This document shows, piece after piece, positions 38,278-48,990 of a stretch of 64,000 nucleotides of DNA. Made by a program: the position numbers and the translations under genes. The stretch is from Symsagittifera roscoffensis. Its lineage: Eukaryota; Xenacoelomorpha; Acoela; Convolutidae. Every line of letters starts with the position of its first letter. The stretch's first letter is position 1. Location: the NCBI RefSeq assembly GCF_963678635.1, contig NC_087068.1, positions 34,605,436-34,669,435 of the forward strand, written 5' to 3'. Under the pieces are notes generated by a model. That model did no database searches. It was not told the origin of the DNA and worked only from the letters and a program-made list of their open reading frames with translations.

Positions 38278-39300
38278 CGACGACATTCCGACTTAGATAG
38301 ACTTATTATAGAGTTCCTTTCTTTGCAGTGCTGTTTTTCACCCGATTGTTCACCCAATATTCTTAGTTAGGGCGGAAATACTTTCATTTTGTGGTAATAT
38401 TTCTGTCAATGCTGATAGTAAACTTTCGTCAATAAAGGATTTAGAGAAAAATTTATTTTAAGCTAAGTGTAGGTCTTTGTAAATCAATTAATTGTGGTCT
38501 TGGTTTTCTTTCGATTGAAGTCTCTTGATAGGTCTGTTCAATTTCTTTAGCATGGAAAAGTTATTTTCGTTCTTTTCACTCAAAGTCTCATCAGTTTTTA
38601 AGTATAAACCATGATGACCTGAATTGCGGTAACTAGTGTTTCAGCTGAGCCCAAAAATTTTTGTGAAAAACACAACGACCAGGTCTGCGATTTACCTGTT
38701 TCTCTAGTTTGGTTGCTTGTTAACCTTGGCTTCAATCCTTGAATTAAAAGTGAAATAAGAATTTTTTTGTAGAAGTACGGGCCGAGACATGTACTTTCCT
38801 ATAAATAATACTTTCAATCATATTTCTATTTAAATCTCCGAAAAGTATGTGTGTGCAATTACTTTGGCTCTTTACACTGGATATGTCTTCTTGTAGAAGG
38901 TCTAAAGTTCCATCTATTCAACATTTTGTGATTTGAAAAACACAGCTAAAAAAATTTTTTCACCCTCTTTCAATCTTTTTACCCACAAGATTTGTAACAG
39001 ACGGCGTGTAGTCCTCTTTACGATATGATTTTCAAGTTGTTTTTTAATATATTTTCTACGCCGCCATCTCGTTTGGCTCTAATGCTTGCAACATTTTTTT
39101 TGTTATCCCTTTAGAACTGGCGCATTTATGTTTCTATTTTTGTTGTACCATATCTTGGTTGATGCTATTGCTAGTGGTTTGCTTTCAAGTTCTGAAACAA
39201 AAACTTCCAAACTACTGAAACTTTTATATACTGATCTAATTATTTGTAGAAGTACGGGCCGAGACATGTACTTTCCTATAAATAATAAATCTGTTTTGTC
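38278..39300 (-). pseudogene. LINE endonuclease region
   Basis: On the minus strand, near 39130-39240, a readable piece with SFSSLEVFVSELESKP and IASTKIWYNKN fits the start of an AP-type endonuclease, in which ETW is usual. LFGDLN near 38835-38850 is the conserved G-D-x-N core. Frameshifts separate the parts. A 45 bp exact repeat (38766-38810 and 39243-39287) falls within this domain and suggests an internal duplication or insertion. Confidence 0.65.
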
Positions 39301-39421
39301 ACTTCTGCGATTTCTGTTTCTACTTTATTGTTCTCACTTTCCTTTTTTCCTCTACTTACCTTTTTTACTTTCCTTTTTTGTGTGCTTTGTGAAGAATTTA
39401 GGAAGAATTTATATTTTTACC

Positions 39422-39657
39422 GCGGAAGTCGCAGTAAAAATCTTTTGAGATTCTGACAAAACCAAGAGTTCATCCACACGTTTCAATATTTACACACAGA
39501 CCTTCTGATGTATGCCTGAAACAAAACCGCGGAAGTCGCAGTTAAGGCTTCAAACTTTTTTTCACTTGCAAGATGGTAACTGCGGAAGTCGCATGTTCCA
39601 TCATATAAAAGCATACACCTGATTGACATTTTACATTTTTTTGCTGCGGAAGTCGCA
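39422..39657. repeat. Four spaced copies of GCGGAAGTCGCA
   Basis: Exact 12-mers start at 39422, 39529, 39582 and 39646, with spacings of 107, 53 and 64 bp. Copies 1, 2 and 4 extend to (C/T)GCGGAAGTCGCAGT. The intervals are AT-rich and unlike one another. There is no leader or cas gene, so this is not a CRISPR array. Confidence 0.8.
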
Positions 39658-39959
39658 GTACACAAAAATCGAGATCAACAAAAAGGTTAAAAAACACAAA
39701 AACTAAAAAAAAATCTCTTTTCAGCTTTACTTTTATTGATTTTTTTCCTCCTACTTTTGCTTATTTTTGAAGATCTTCATAGAAAGAAAACAACTGAGAA
39801 AGATTTTTGTTTTATAGGCTTGAAAGAGGTTAAAAAAAACTAGGTTTTATCTTTGCTCTGATATTACATATACCTAAGCAATAATCATATATTTGAACAA
39901 ATAGAATGTCTGCTAAGCTAAGTTTAACCTTCCTGATGGAAGTTTCATTTTCAGTTTAT

Positions 39960-41100
39960 CTTCTTAGAAGAAGGAGCTGTTAGTCAACAAACAAAAGGAT
40001 TCCCATTTTATTTCGGAAACAAATTCCGTCCAATGACCAATTTTCCTCTGCTTTTTCAATAAACGCCTTTTTCTGCTCTGGCGATAGAGACGCATATATT
40101 CTCATTGTTCACTAGCCGTCAACTAAAAGTCGACTTTTGTTTCCTTTAGAACTTGGTTCTATCAGCGTACTAGGTTTTTCAGCTGCTGTTGCTGTTGCTC
40201 TCGAATGATTGGGTTCTCGAGAGTTTCCTGATCTTTTTCTGCGTTAATTTTTGTTTAATACGGAGTTCCCAAGCTCAGTTGACATAAAACGGGTACTGAG
40301 CAATTTTTAGTCGGAATGATGAAATTCTTCTTTCAGCCAGTCATTTGCATACCGTATCGAGCGGAGGCAAGCGTTCTTTTACCCAAATCATTTTTTGGTT
40401 GATCGGATTTTTTGTAGCCCTCTTGTTTCACCTTTCTCCTGTTTTTATACGCCTCATAATTTTCGTTGAATTGAACAAACTTTACAATGATTGAAGTCCT
40501 CAGTTTGTTTTGTAAGCCTCTGCTAGGCAAAATATGATGGGCTTTCAACCATCTTTCACTGACTCTCAGTTTCAAATTTTCATCCTGAAACCAGAAAACA
40601 TTGTTGAGCAATTTTTTTTGTATCGAGGGCTTTAAAAGGAGGGTTATCTACAAGGATCGAATCTTCGGAGGAGTGTCCTTCTTGGAAGAGTTTCGTTCTT
40701 GTTCTCTTAGTCTCTTGTTTATATCATCTCAAAAACCTTTAATTTCATTTACTTTAGACGTAACTTCTACTTGCATTTCGAAGAGATCAGATATCAGGAT
40801 ACTCACTCCCAGTCTCGTTGCCTCATTTGAGATAGTGTCCCCTATCTGACGTAGCTTTGCGAATTTTTCGTCCTTCGTAAAGAGTATGAAACAAATCTCA
40901 TCTTTCAAGTAAAAAGAAATAAATTTTATTCTTTCTTTCAAAATAGGGATTGTTCTTGATATTTCGTATTTTGATTGAACGTTTTTTCGCAGTGGGAAAG
41001 AATTAATTTTAACCTGATTTCGAGTGATTTCGCATTTTTTTTCGGGTAAAAAACGTTTTCCGGATAAATTTTTACAAAAATTTGAGCAAATTTGTGTCAA
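39960..41100 (-). pseudogene. LINE ORF1-like remnant
   Basis: Order on the minus strand: 41100-40729 (basic, possibly coiled coil, KFAKLRQIGDTISNEATRLG), 40611-40333 (LKAHHILPSRGLQNKLRTSI then IVKFVQFN...AYKNRRKVK), then MRIYASLSPEQKKAFIEKAE near 40100. The middle piece resembles the nucleic-acid-binding part of LINE ORF1 proteins, with the usual Arg-then-IVKF and N-x-R-K-x-K words. It precedes the endonuclease, as expected in an ORF1-ORF2 element. Confidence 0.6.
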
Positions 41101-42050
41101 TGTTCGGAAATATAAGCAGGGTAAATAATATAGCTGCTAACATGACTTGTTCTGGTGTCTATTTCGTGCCTGAATTTGAGTTTTTCTGTCGTTTTTCCGG
41201 ATTACAAAATTTATTCTCCAGAAAACTTCCAATTTTTCAAACAAAATAAGGCCTTTGATTGGATATAAGTTCTTCAAATTATCTTGTGTTTACTCAACAA
41301 GATAATCACTATAAATTTTTAGCAGGGTTCTGGTCTCTATTTCGTACGTGGATTTGGGTTGTTTTGCTTTTTCCCGAATTATATATTTTTTTCAAGAGTT
41401 TACCAAAATTGTGAACAAATTTTGGGTCACTGATGGGATAAACAAGCTCCAAATTACAACGTTTGGACTCAACGGGATATTTCCTATAACTGTTATGAAG
41501 GACTCTTGTCTATTTCGTGCTTGAAAACCCCTATATTCCGAGTAAAGTTAGGTCAACGATCAGATTTAAGAATTCCAAACTATCTTGTATAGACTTGCTA
41601 AGATGTTTTCTACAACTTTTTAGAAGGATTCTGGTATCTATTTTGTGCCTGAATTTGAAATATTTTGCTTTTTTCCCTTATACTTAGAGTTATTTCCGAT
41701 TCGGTGTTGGACATTTTTGATCGTAAAAGAACAATTTTGACTCACCAGGATCAATCCTACAGTTTTTAAGCTGATAAGATGACATTAATTTTCTGTCTGC
41801 AGTTGAGATATTTTCCTTTTTTTCTGGTAAATCGGGAACAACTCCTGAATATTTTTTTAAATTTTTTTCAAACAATTCAACTAATTTGGGTCAAGGTTTG
41901 GTTAATTACTCTCAAATTATTGGCCTTGAGAGTCATTTTTGTATATACTACAACTCTTAAAGAGAGTTTTCTTATCGTTTTTGAAGCTGCATTTGAGTTA
42001 TTCTGCTTTTTTTTCCAGAAGAATTAGCGTTATTTTTTTTGTAAGTTCGG
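41040..42050 (+). repeat. Degenerate tandem array, period about 170 bp
   Basis: The word TCTATTT(C/T)GTGCCTGAATTTG or a variant recurs at 41158, 41336, 41509 and 41635, with weaker matches near 41790 and 41974. It is followed each time by a TTTTGCTTTTTTCC-like tract and preceded by TTCTGG or a similar word. Spacing is 178, 173, 126, then about 155-185. There is no coding sequence. Confidence 0.65.
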
Positions 42051-43244
42051 AATTTGAAATTGTCGTTAAGAAAGCGCGTTGAAAGAACTGTTCTATAATA
42101 GCGCGTTATATACAAAAAAGTCGAGTCAATATTGCGAAAAAATCTGGAATTTTGTCAATTTTTTTAAACTTTTTTAACATATTGACACAAAACCTTAAGC
42201 CATGAACTAGAATCGATTTCATATAGAATGGCCCAAACCAAAAACACACGGAACTAAAAAAAACTAAAACCCAACTAACACGCACTCTTGGAACAAAAAA
42301 GTAATAAATCATGCATGAAAAAAATAAAATTTTAATGGAAAAAAACCGGCAAGAAGGCCGACAAAAATGTGGTCGAAATCAATAAAGCCGATAAAAAAGT
42401 CAATTTCCATTTGAACTTTCTTATTCAGCTGTAAAACAAGTAACAGTTTTTCTGAGCCAGCTTTTGAAGTACAGATGTTTGACGTGCAGCTTGGGTAGAA
42501 ACGGAGATGGACAAATTTCAGTCATCCTGTTAACAAAATTATTTACGAGAAAAAGTCTAGTATCCGATTGCAATACCCTTGCTTATCGCAAAGGTAAAAA
42601 TCCAACTCGTTTTTGTAATCGATTTGAAAATTCTTTTTGATTTGTGTTTCATTTTTAATCTTTGTTCGGACACATCATTAAATTTGAAAAACTTTGCTGT
42701 TCTGCAACTGAAGTCTTCCGGAATTATAATTGGTTAATAGATGCAACTTATTGTTATTATTTTTGATTACATATGTATCACTCAGGCTATAAAATCAATT
42801 ATGTCGTTTTAACCGTAATTTTCAAAACTTTGTATCCATTATAAACCATTGTATTTCATCATACTCATTCTTTTGGAATTGATAAAGCTTGGGTGTATTA
42901 AAATAACGCACTATATCAGATAAATTTTGAAAACAAAATATTTCAAAATTTTAAGGTCTGAGATTGATTGGTTTTAGAGAATTTTTGTTTACAAGATGAG
43001 TGCAATGTCTGTTTCTGATTCAGCTATCTTGAAAAAAGTCAAAAAAAATCATTTTTTTGTGCCTTGTTAACTGAATTTGTAAGATTGAATGGAGCTTTCA
43101 GCATTGATAACTTTGATTGAAATATTCCATGCTAATCGCACAATAAACAACCAAACTTGTTTTCTTTTCATTTTATGTTACTCAAGAACATTAGTGTTTT
43201 CGATTTAAATTTACCGCAATATTCGAAGGACAGTCGCTAAGAGT
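42051..43244. other. AT-rich DNA, no gene seen
   Basis: No domain-like frame, repeat or RNA gene recognised. A short frame at 42106-42312 on the minus strand has no supporting feature. Confidence 0.3.
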
Positions 43245-43590
43245 GTACCCGGGTTGAAGTTGCATTGTAGTTCAGAAATGTATCATTTATCTTTCATTTT
43301 TTGCATCCATATATCATTCATGTTGCAGTGTCGCTCCAACGATGTTCATCCAGGTTTCATCTATGAAACATGGATGCAAATTACATTAATGTTTCATCGA
43401 TGAATCATGACTGAAATACGGATGTCAGTTTTATAGTTCATCCATGAAACATGGATGAAAGTTGAATTGATGTTTCTTCCATGAATCATGGCTGAAAAAT
43501 GCATGTGAATTTTCTGATTCGTCCATGAAACATGGATGAAAATTAAACTGATATTTGATCCCTGTTTTCCCGGTCCCCAAACCCACCAAT
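43245..43590. mobile_element. Possible foldback element C with 81 bp palindromic repeats
   Basis: Opens with ACCCGGGTTGAAG, like the end of element B. Inside, the unit TCATCCATGAAACATGGATGA or close variants starts near 43356, 43437 and 43518, an exact 81 bp period. The unit core is a 9 bp perfect inverted repeat around AAA. A half-period word, CCATGAATCATGGCTGAAA, alternates with it. The right end is uncertain; CCCGGTCCCC near 43569-43578 may be the partner terminus. Confidence 0.5.
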
Positions 43591-44338
43591 CTTCGATTTC
43601 TTTGAAAAATTTATCCAATGATAGTAATGTATGTTATTCTGGTTATTATGGTTATAACTCTAAATTTAAACAAAATTAAAATTTTTTACTTTTGTTTTTT
43701 TTCTTTAAAAAAACACACGTGCCAGATGCTTTAAAATTCAATAAAATAATAAATATAACTCCAATTTTGGGCTCAAAAGCAAGCAAGGAAATCATCAAAA
43801 ATGATAATTGTAAATCAGATTTTGGGTAAAAACCGATGAAACAAATAAAAAAAAGGTCAATATAAATCAGGACTCTTTTTCCTTTCCCCCCAACAGCGAA
43901 ATTTCTTTGTTCTCATTGTCCGATTGCTACAAAACTTTACCTTGTAAAACTCCTCGTTACGCCAGAAAATTGATGCTTATGTGAGGTGGGGGGAAAAGGA
44001 AAAAAGCCTAAATCAGATTTTGACCTGAAAATTATAGAAAACCATCATCGGAAGTCAAATTTTGGGGCAAAAACCTATGTAACAAATAAAGAAAAGAGTC
44101 AAAATAAGTCAAAAGTTTGAGCTCAAAAATATGCATAGAAAGAAGAATAAAGGTGAACAAGTTTTCTTTTTGAGTTCAGATAGTTTTATTTGTTTCAGCA
44201 CTTCTGACATCTTTTCTTCAGCTACCAGGAGCACAGGCATCATCAGAAGCAGACGGCTAGTAACTTTATCATACAAATTCCTAGAATCATTTTTTTCATG
44301 TCATTTGATAACCGAGAAAGTAAAAAAAAACATAACGT
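43591..44338. other. AT-rich DNA with a weak direct repeat
   Basis: GGGTAAAAACCGATGAAACAA (near 43823) and GGGGCAAAAACCTATGTAAC (near 44066) lie in similar contexts about 240 bp apart. Nothing coding is supported. Confidence 0.4.
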
Positions 44339-45130
44339 ATGTCGAGCACAGTAAAAAACTACCCATTTTGGGTCGAGAAAGCCGAAATATAGTTCAAGAG
44401 CACGATCAAAAAAACATGTTTGGTCAAAAAGTTCGAAACAGGTCAAACACAGTAAAAAAGCCCATTTATGGTCGAGAAAGTCAAAAAACGGTCGAGCACG
44501 GTCAAAGAAACTTTTTGGTCAAAAATTTGAAATTTAGTTCGAGCACAGTAAAAAAATGCCCATTTCTGGTCGAAAAATCAAAACATATGTCGAGCACAGT
44601 CAAAACCCAGGTCAATTATACCCTTAATTTTTCAATATTTTCAATTTTTTTTGTTATACGGACGGAATTTTTTGGTTTTTATTATTTTAAGAAACGCAGT
44701 ATAGTGCTCTTATCATTTGGTTGAAAAGACCTGAGCTGGCCAAAAGTTATTTGAATTGCCTTAACCGATTTAATAGTTTGTTAGTCACGCTGGTTGACAC
44801 GAATCTGAGATGGATCAAATAAATTTTGCAACTTTTTTGTTGGTCGAACACTGTCAAAAACTACCTATTTTTGTCGAGAAAGTCGAAACATAGGTCAGGC
44901 GCAGTCGAAACATATATCCATTTTTGGTCAAAAATGTGGAGTTATGCCTATGCGGGATCGAACAAACAAAGCTTTTAAAGCATGTGCGTCGAAACAAACG
45001 ACAAAATCGAAGCATTCCGAAATTTGTTTGAGAAATTCGAAACACACCAAAATTTGGTCGAGAAGTCGAAACTTACCGAAGTTTGGACGAAAAATTAAAA
45101 ACACACGGATTTTCGGTCGATGAAATTGAA
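44339..45130. repeat. GTCGAGCACAG / GTCGAGAAAGTCGAAAC short-motif arrays
   Basis: Two blocks, 44339-44615 and 44841-45130. GTCGAGCACAGT(A/C)AAAA and (T/A)TTTTGGTCGAGAAAGTC recur loosely. They correspond to the array at 2985-3715 about 41 kb away, including the GCGGG-TCGAACAAA word. The frame 44131-44724 runs through the first block and is a by-product. Confidence 0.7.
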
Positions 45131-45700
45131 ATTTAAACCTAGCGTCTCAAACCAAACCACCATATATCAACAAACAATCTAAAATATGGGAACAATCAAT
45201 TATACGACAGACTCAGAAGTTAATTTGACATTCTTGCGAATGAAAGGTTCGATAACTTGAAATAAAGTTGATTCTTTGATCTCGCCATGCTTCTCTGAAA
45301 AGATTGAGAAGATCCTAAAATTCCAAAAATCTGCTCTGCAGGCAATTGAATTATAGAATTCTTATGAAAATTTTAAAATGGTCAGCGCTAAATAGACTAT
45401 TTCAAAACAGTAGCGAAGTATGGCCCTTTTTAAGGCAAGGAGGTCTAGATTTTTCAAGATCGAACACCGCCTAAATTCACGACAAAACTTGCCGTTTTCA
45501 ATTTCTTGGGTGAATTTGGAAGATACCATGTTTTGTGACAAAATTGGAATTACGTTTTCATGATAAAGTCCTTCATGATATATTTGGAATTTGCGTCTTG
45601 TTTTTCTGCTAAATTTACTACTTCGAGTACTAGTTTTAATACTAGTCTCAATCTGCAAAGTCTGGACAGGAGTTGCGTCGTGGTCATCGAAAAACTGGAT
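45131..45700. other. AT-rich DNA between arrays
   Basis: No gene is supported. The frame 45362-45874 on the minus strand overlaps the next array at its start and lacks recognisable features. Confidence 0.3.
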
Positions 45701-46620
45701 AAGCCAAAATCTGGACATACCAAAGTTTAGTCGAGAAAGTCTGGACATGGGTTGTGAAAGACTGGACACATATTTTCCAGACTTTCGCGGTTTACTGTCC
45801 AGACATTTACAATCAAATCTTGGTATGTCCAGACTTTCCGCGCCACTTTCGCAACTCATGTCCAGACTTTCCATAATTTATGTTTTTGTGAACAAAACGG
45901 AGACGGCGCGAACAAGAAAAAAAATTGCAAACTTTGCGACCGAATTTGAGACAGTGCGACCAAAGCGGAGACAGCGCGAATGAGAAACAGATTCTCGCAT
46001 TTTCGCGACAGAGATTGAGATGCAGTGACTTTGCAACCTACAGCTCAACTTTGCAACCGATGGCGCGACTTTGGCGATCATTGGCACGACTTAATTGCCA
46101 GACTTTCCAAACTTAAACTCTTAGCGCGACTATGCAATCTGAGTCTGGATTCGGTCTTAATTTTGCAATTAAGGTGAAGATGGCGAAGAAGAAAATTTTT
46201 GTGACCCAGAGAAAATTTATAGCTTTTTTCGCAATCGCAAATTTAGTCTCCATTTTGGTCGCGACTTACGTTTCTCCGCCTCGTTCTCAAAAATTGGCAG
46301 CCTCTGCCTTGGTAGCAAAAGTCGCGCCGTGTCTACCTCGGTCGCGAAAATTATGATACATTTTTCTGGGGCGCTCTGTCCCCACCTTGGTGTGGAAAGT
46401 CGCGCCTTTTCTGGCTTGGTCTGGAACTTGGCTGCAAAGAGTCTTGGTCTTGGGTTTTGCCTTTGTCGCAAAAGTTGCGCTGTCTCCACCTTAATCGCGA
46501 AAGCCGCTGGTGATTTGTCGTGATAGAAATGCCTAAAAGCTGGAATTGCCTAAATTTGATTGCGAAAGTCTTGACATGTCAAAAACTTGTCGCAAAAGTC
46601 AGAACACGAGTCGCGGACCT
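45701..46620. repeat. GTCTGGACAT and GCGACTTT/AAAGTCGC motif array
   Basis: From 45705 to 45870 the word GTCTGGACAT appears in both orientations, including GTCTGGACATGGGTTGTGAAAG near 45749 and its inverted relative ending near 45869. From about 45900 to 46620 GCGACTTTG, AAAGTCGCG, GCGCGAA and TCGCGAAA recur in both orientations at irregular 20-60 bp steps. The region is GC-richer than its surroundings. The overlapping frames here are repeat products. Confidence 0.65.
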
Positions 46621-46864
46621 CCAACGGGGTTGTTGTATCCCTTCAGGTTGTTGCATGCATTTTTCAACTAACTACTATGAAACTATTTTAACGGCTCCTT
46701 AAACGCCACGCTACTTACAACTACACGAATGAACACACTGGAACAAACAAATATCCAAACATATTTCCATCCAATTAGACGGTGTGGAAAACATAAAAAG
46801 GCAGAAGACCACGATACCTCATGCGCCTATAGAAGGGTAGTGTTGACGCCACTGGTTGTTTTAG

Positions 46865-46936
46865 ATTACTACTACAGTGACTGGGGGAGCAGTGACTACA
46901 TCGACTATGATGACTATGACTACCACAATGATGATG
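46865..46936 (+). CDS. Possible acidic internal exon
   Basis: Preceded by GTTGTTTTAG (AG at 46863-46864) and followed by G|GTCAGT (GT at 46937-46938), a usable though not perfect donor. It encodes YYYSDWGSSDYIDYDDYDYH and further Asp, with tidy codons unlike the surrounding repeats. It starts and ends in phase 1. The open frame extends upstream to 46729, so the exon may be longer. The phase matches the terminal exon at 50418, to which it could splice, giving a GAC codon at the junction. No family is recognised. Confidence 0.35.
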
Positions 46937-48128
46937 GTCAGTAGAATGATATGTATTCAGTCAGGTTATTCACTTTAGATCTGTATTAAAAGTTTGCTCG
47001 AGAAATCGAAGAAATTCAGCAAAGAAAAAAACTTCAACCTCCGTACGTTTTTATTATTTGACTTTTCTTTGAAAAAGTGTAGTGAACAAACTGTTAATTA
47101 ACTTTTTGGAGTTTTTGCTATTCAATTTTACACTAGTTTTTCATCACCCTGGCTTAACGCCGTAACAACGATTTAACTTAGCTTGCTATTCAGCTTAGTT
47201 CATGGACTATGGAAGGAAAGTGACGAACTTTTTAGGTTCGGGTTGGTTTTTTTCTTCAGACAAATTTCGGGTTCCTAACTTCCCCTTTTGACGGTTTGTT
47301 AAACCATCTGACCACTATTGACGTCCTGAACGCAAAATCAAAATAGTATTTCACTGCGATTTTTAAAAAAAATTTTCTAAGGGTTTAAAAAAGGAGCTAA
47401 ATCATTGCAACAAGCACCGATTAGTTTGAAACAGTTATTTATCTTTCCTTGTTTTTTTCTCATTCTTTTCCTTTTCAAAAAAATTCTTCACCATTTATTT
47501 GATGAAAATTTTCTACAGTAAGTTTTATGATGGGATTCTGCAGCCAGTCTACTTTAACAACGTGCCTTTTTTAAAATGTCTCATAGCAATACATTCAACC
47601 TTGAGGTTCTGAATAGAGGTTCTGTACGTATCATTATGCTTGACAAACTGCGATGCCGCAGATATATAAGTTTTCAGCTCTCATTTGAAGACTTTAACAA
47701 AGTTGGAATAATCTGGATCCGCAGCTATCCTTTTGAGAGAAGAACTAACTGGTGACTTTCACGATTCAGCAAAAAAAATCTTCACAAATAAACAATCTGC
47801 AAAAATTCTGTGACGAAACAGCCAAAAATGTATTGAGCCCGTCAATGATCGATGATTGAATACCTGATAAAGGATAACTTCTACTCATTATATATTTTGT
47901 CTCCTGGTTTTTTCAAAAAAAGTTTATTGTTTAAATGGTTCTCAAAGATATCAGTTCTCAAAGGCAAATGGTTGCTTAAATGGATCTCAAAGGTAAACAA
48001 ACTTGTCGGAGATTGAAATCAAGGTAATTGAACTGAAACGACACTCATTGGCGGTACAGTACTAATATAAGATGGCGGTCTCAGATTAAGATTAGGTTGC
48101 GAAGTTTTAAAGGGAAAAAGCTGCATAA
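46937..48128. other. AT-rich DNA, possible intron
   Basis: No gene or repeat recognised. A segment near 47935-48000 repeats GTTCTCAAAG / GATCTCAAAGGTAAA over about 50 bp. If the exon model is right, this is the first third of an intron. Confidence 0.3.
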
Positions 48129-48990
48129 AAGACGAAGACGAAGAAGAAGACAAAGAAGAAGAACTTACTTCTAATTGTAACTGATCGAAAACAACAAACA
48201 AAATCGAGTACTGCATGAAATGTTTGAAGGACGCAGGAGTGGAACCAGATCACAAGGAACAAGTGGTCATGAGTAGAAGATCATGGAAAACAATGGTGAA
48301 CGAACGAATAGAATTAATGAAGAACCGGGAAAAGAAACAGGCGGAACGAGAGGACACGAGAAGAGACCAGAGAGACCAGATTGACTCTGAAACGAACGAG
48401 TGCCCGGTGTGCAACAAGATCCTCAAAAATCACCTGGGAAGAAAGATTCACATGAGGAAGATGCATATATTGGACAGAGAACAACGGAGAAACTGCCCCA
48501 AATGCGGATTGTTGACGGCCTGTGAAATGAACCTTACAAGTCATCTGAGGAGCTGTAGCGGAACCGTACCAGGAGCATGCGGAAAGTGCGACAAAGTTAT
48601 CAGCAGAAGTAACTTGGCATGACACCGAAAGAAGTGCGTAGAACAACAGACAGCAACCATCACCGAGACCCAACAGACTGGAGTCATTAACCCGTGTGGC
48701 CTATGCAGACCCAGAGTGACATCTAACGGATCGTCCATCTAATGCGTGGATTGCCTCAATTGGTTCAATAGAAGATGCACCGGAATGACCATTAGTGAAA
48801 TGCGAATACTAGCCAACTACAGATGGCATTGTGGTTGCGATATCGTATGGCGGAACCGTAACTCTAGCGACATCGTATGCCGCTGCTCCACAACTAAAGA
48901 AGGACCCCTGTGCAAACTCCTCAAGGAGCTGAATGTCACACAAAGACAAAGACAAAGAAGAAGAACTTATTTTAATTGTAACAAATTACA
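48129..48990 (+). pseudogene. Zinc-finger C-terminal end of a non-LTR element, flanked by direct repeats
   Basis: 48215-48622 encodes SRRSWKTMVNERI, typical of RT C-termini in RTE/CR1-like LINEs, then fingers C63-x2-C-x12-H-x4-H84, C94-x2-C-x12-H-x3-C114 and a third opening at C122. A stop interrupts the third finger (which continues HRKKC). After it comes a PHD-like motif, CGLC ... CVDCLNWFNRRCTG ... WHCGC (48687-48840), with another stop. GAAGAAGAACTTA(C/T)TT(C/T)TAATTGTAAC occurs at both ends (48154-48181 and 48957-48983). It is a dead fragment, not a host zinc-finger gene. Confidence 0.65.

Noticed and set aside
39086-39448. 120-codon hydrophobic frame on the plus strand
   Set aside because: It is antisense to the LINE endonuclease region; hydrophobicity reflects the T-rich complement of Lys/Asn-rich sequence.
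39422-39657. CRISPR-like spacing of a short repeat
   Set aside because: The repeat is only 12 bp, spacers are unequal, the genome is eukaryotic and no cas genes are present.
44131-44724. 197-codon open frame
   Set aside because: It runs through the GTCGAGCACAG array, lacks any motif and has no counterpart in the sister array.
48215-48622. Host zinc-finger transcription factor
   Set aside because: The sequence before the fingers is a LINE RT C-terminus, stops interrupt the fingers, and direct repeats flank the fragment.
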